The position numbers and the translations under genes are program-made. Positions 62,540 to 64,000 of a stretch of 64,000 bases of DNA are shown here, one piece after another. The notes beneath the pieces were generated by a model. The model ran no database searches. It was given only the letters and a program-made list of their open reading frames with translations, and was not told where the DNA came from. The DNA comes from Coriaria nepalensis (Eukaryota > Streptophyta > Magnoliopsida > Cucurbitales > Coriariaceae): NCBI GenBank assembly GCA_027186245.1, contig CP114487.1, positions 8,179,001 through 8,243,000 of the forward strand, in the 5' to 3' direction. Positions within the stretch are counted from its first letter, which is position 1; every line of letters begins with the position of its first letter.

Positions 62540-64000
62540 ATGCTACTACTGGCTCCGCCATTGCCATCAGCACAAAACCTTCTCTTGGTGCATTACGTCC
62601 TCTCAAGATCTCCATCTCTCCCTACCATTCTCTACCTTCGAGCTCGTGTAAGATCTTCTTCAATACCTATCTGTAAATTCAGTTCAAAAAGCGATTTCAA
62701 CTTCCTCCGGCGGTATAACTCTTCGCCCGAGAGTACAGGGAGAAATCCGACTATCATTTTGATGGCGAGTCGAAGAGAGTCGCCTTACGAAGTTTTAGGC
62801 GTTTCCCCTTCTGCTACTTCGGATGAAATCAAGCGGGCTTATCGTAAACTTGCCCTAAAGTATCATCCCGATGTTAACAAACAGGTAATTAATTTGTATT
62901 ATAGTGCTATTTTGTTACTTCATTTGAAATCCAATTGGTTCCAGAAATTAGGGCTCTTCTACTAGCAATATAAGGGGTAGAATCGGAGAAGAAGAGAAAA
63001 AGAGGTTTTTCTTTTTTTCAGCAATTATCATGAAGTGTTGGCTTTACATGCACATATATATATATATATATATATATGGACATCATAAATCTGTTTTTCT
63101 TTGTTATTTATAGGCCAATGCACAGGATAAGTTTATGCGGATTAAACATGCATACAACACATTAGTAAATTCCGAATCTGGAGGAAGATACAACTCTGGA
63201 AATCGAGGATCCGGGTTCTCCTATTCAACTGCTAAAAATGGCCAAAGCAGGACTACCCAAGAGGAAGAAGAGTTTTATGGATTTGGTAACTTTTCTTCTT
63301 TTTTTTTTTCAGCCTATCAATAATGTTCATCTTGCTAATTCATCATTTATGCACATTGAAAACTGCTGAATAGGTTTTTCTTACTGTTATGCTATGCACT
63401 ACATCAGTTAGGTTCGTCTGTGATTATAATTTGTAATTAACCCCTTTCATGTTGCAGGTAATTTTATCAAGGATGTTCAGATAACAATAGGTAGCTTTTG
63501 TTGGCATAATATGAATCTGCATTCCTTTTCCTTATTTTTACCTTTGCATCTTCCGTTGATTATTTTGCATCATAAGATCACCTTTCTCATAGTGTACTTA
63601 AAAGTGCTGGATTTCTTGTTGCAGAGGACTTGTTTAAGGATCTTCAAGAAGAATTTCGAAACTGGGAAGCTACTGCTTCTCCACATGGGAAGCCAAAGAG
63701 CCTGTGGGAGGAACTGGCGGTGAGCAATTGCTTTGGTCAGCAAAAATTTTGTATATTAGTGTGGGAACTGGGAAGAAACTCAGTCAACATATACTTGCAC
63801 TGTAATTTTTCCAGGAAATCGGAGAAGAATTTGTGGAATTTCTCGAGAAAGAACTCAACATAACCGAAGAAGTGGAGGTTGAAGCTCAAGAAGGTCGTGG
63901 AGGAGATGATTTTGGGTCTCGAAACGCCAAGAATAGAGAAGGTGGAGCTCAAAGCCAAACCAATAAGGTTGGCAGCAGCAGCATTGAGGATAACATAGAT
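62540..64000 (+). CDS. J-domain (DnaJ-like) co-chaperone with plastid-type N-terminus, partial at window edge
   Basis: J-domain proteins stimulate the ATPase of Hsp70 partners. Exons are 62540-62884, 63114-63285, 63458-63490, 63625-63719 and 63815-64000 (continuing off the window); phases agree. The first 75 residues are rich in Ser, Arg and Leu and look like a chloroplast transit peptide. The J domain starts [20 protein letters not shown] (residue 81), has HPD at 109-111 in KYHPDVNKQ, and continues over the intron as [20 protein letters not shown]. There is no G/F-rich or zinc-finger region in view; the downstream part is acidic ([29 protein letters not shown]). It resembles the Arabidopsis plastid J protein I remember as At5g59610. 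The 3' end is missing. Confidence 0.88.
63053..63077. repeat. (TA)n microsatellite in DnaJ-gene intron 1
   Basis: About 12 TA units in the first intron. Confidence 0.9.

Overview
The window is nuclear DNA from a eudicot, probably a rosid tree or shrub. The signs are AT-rich spacers, many short GT-AG introns, Ty1/copia, RTE-LINE and hAT-type remnants, and plant-specific families (alpha-expansin, GRAS, XH-domain, CYP707A, PGRL2). There is no operon structure. Coordinates for multi-exon genes run from start codon to stop codon, and exon limits in the evidence were read by eye from splice sites and reading frame.

Layout. 1-1653: 3' end of an XH-domain (IDN2/FDM-like) gene carrying two in-frame stops. 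2841-3811 (-): alpha-expansin. 5639-6568 (-): copia fragment. 7825-9846: PGRL2-like thylakoid protein. 9847-12744: AT-rich spacer with a long inverted repeat. 12745-16521: ORP3-type oxysterol-binding protein. 18023-20791: TRP1/TRFL telobox-Myb gene with four in-frame stops. 21452-23386 and 25280-27439: tandem intronless GRAS genes. 29470-33725 (-): mitochondrial m-AAA protease FtsH3/10. 35613-36831: internally deleted copia element with both LTRs. 38804-41880 (-): CYP707A abscisic acid 8'-hydroxylase. 43578-46701: nested transposon debris (copia RT, copia gag, hAT-like elements). 47035-48078 (-): ZIP2-like metal transporter. 49690-50130: RTE LINE remnant. 51801-56668: Pumilio. 57528-62128: non-autonomous LTR element with a decayed antisense ORF. 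62540-64000: plastid-type J-domain protein, cut by the window edge.

The host genes do not form a pathway. They form an old conserved neighbourhood. From memory, their closest Arabidopsis relatives sit in two or three duplicated blocks (At5g59390-At5g59610, At2g28950-At2g29200, and the FTSH10/SCL14/SCL31 region at At1g075xx), so this window looks like an unfractionated version of that ancestral block. Within it, the XH and TRP1-like genes are decaying by nonsense substitution while their splice sites and reading frames remain intact. The other genes look functional.
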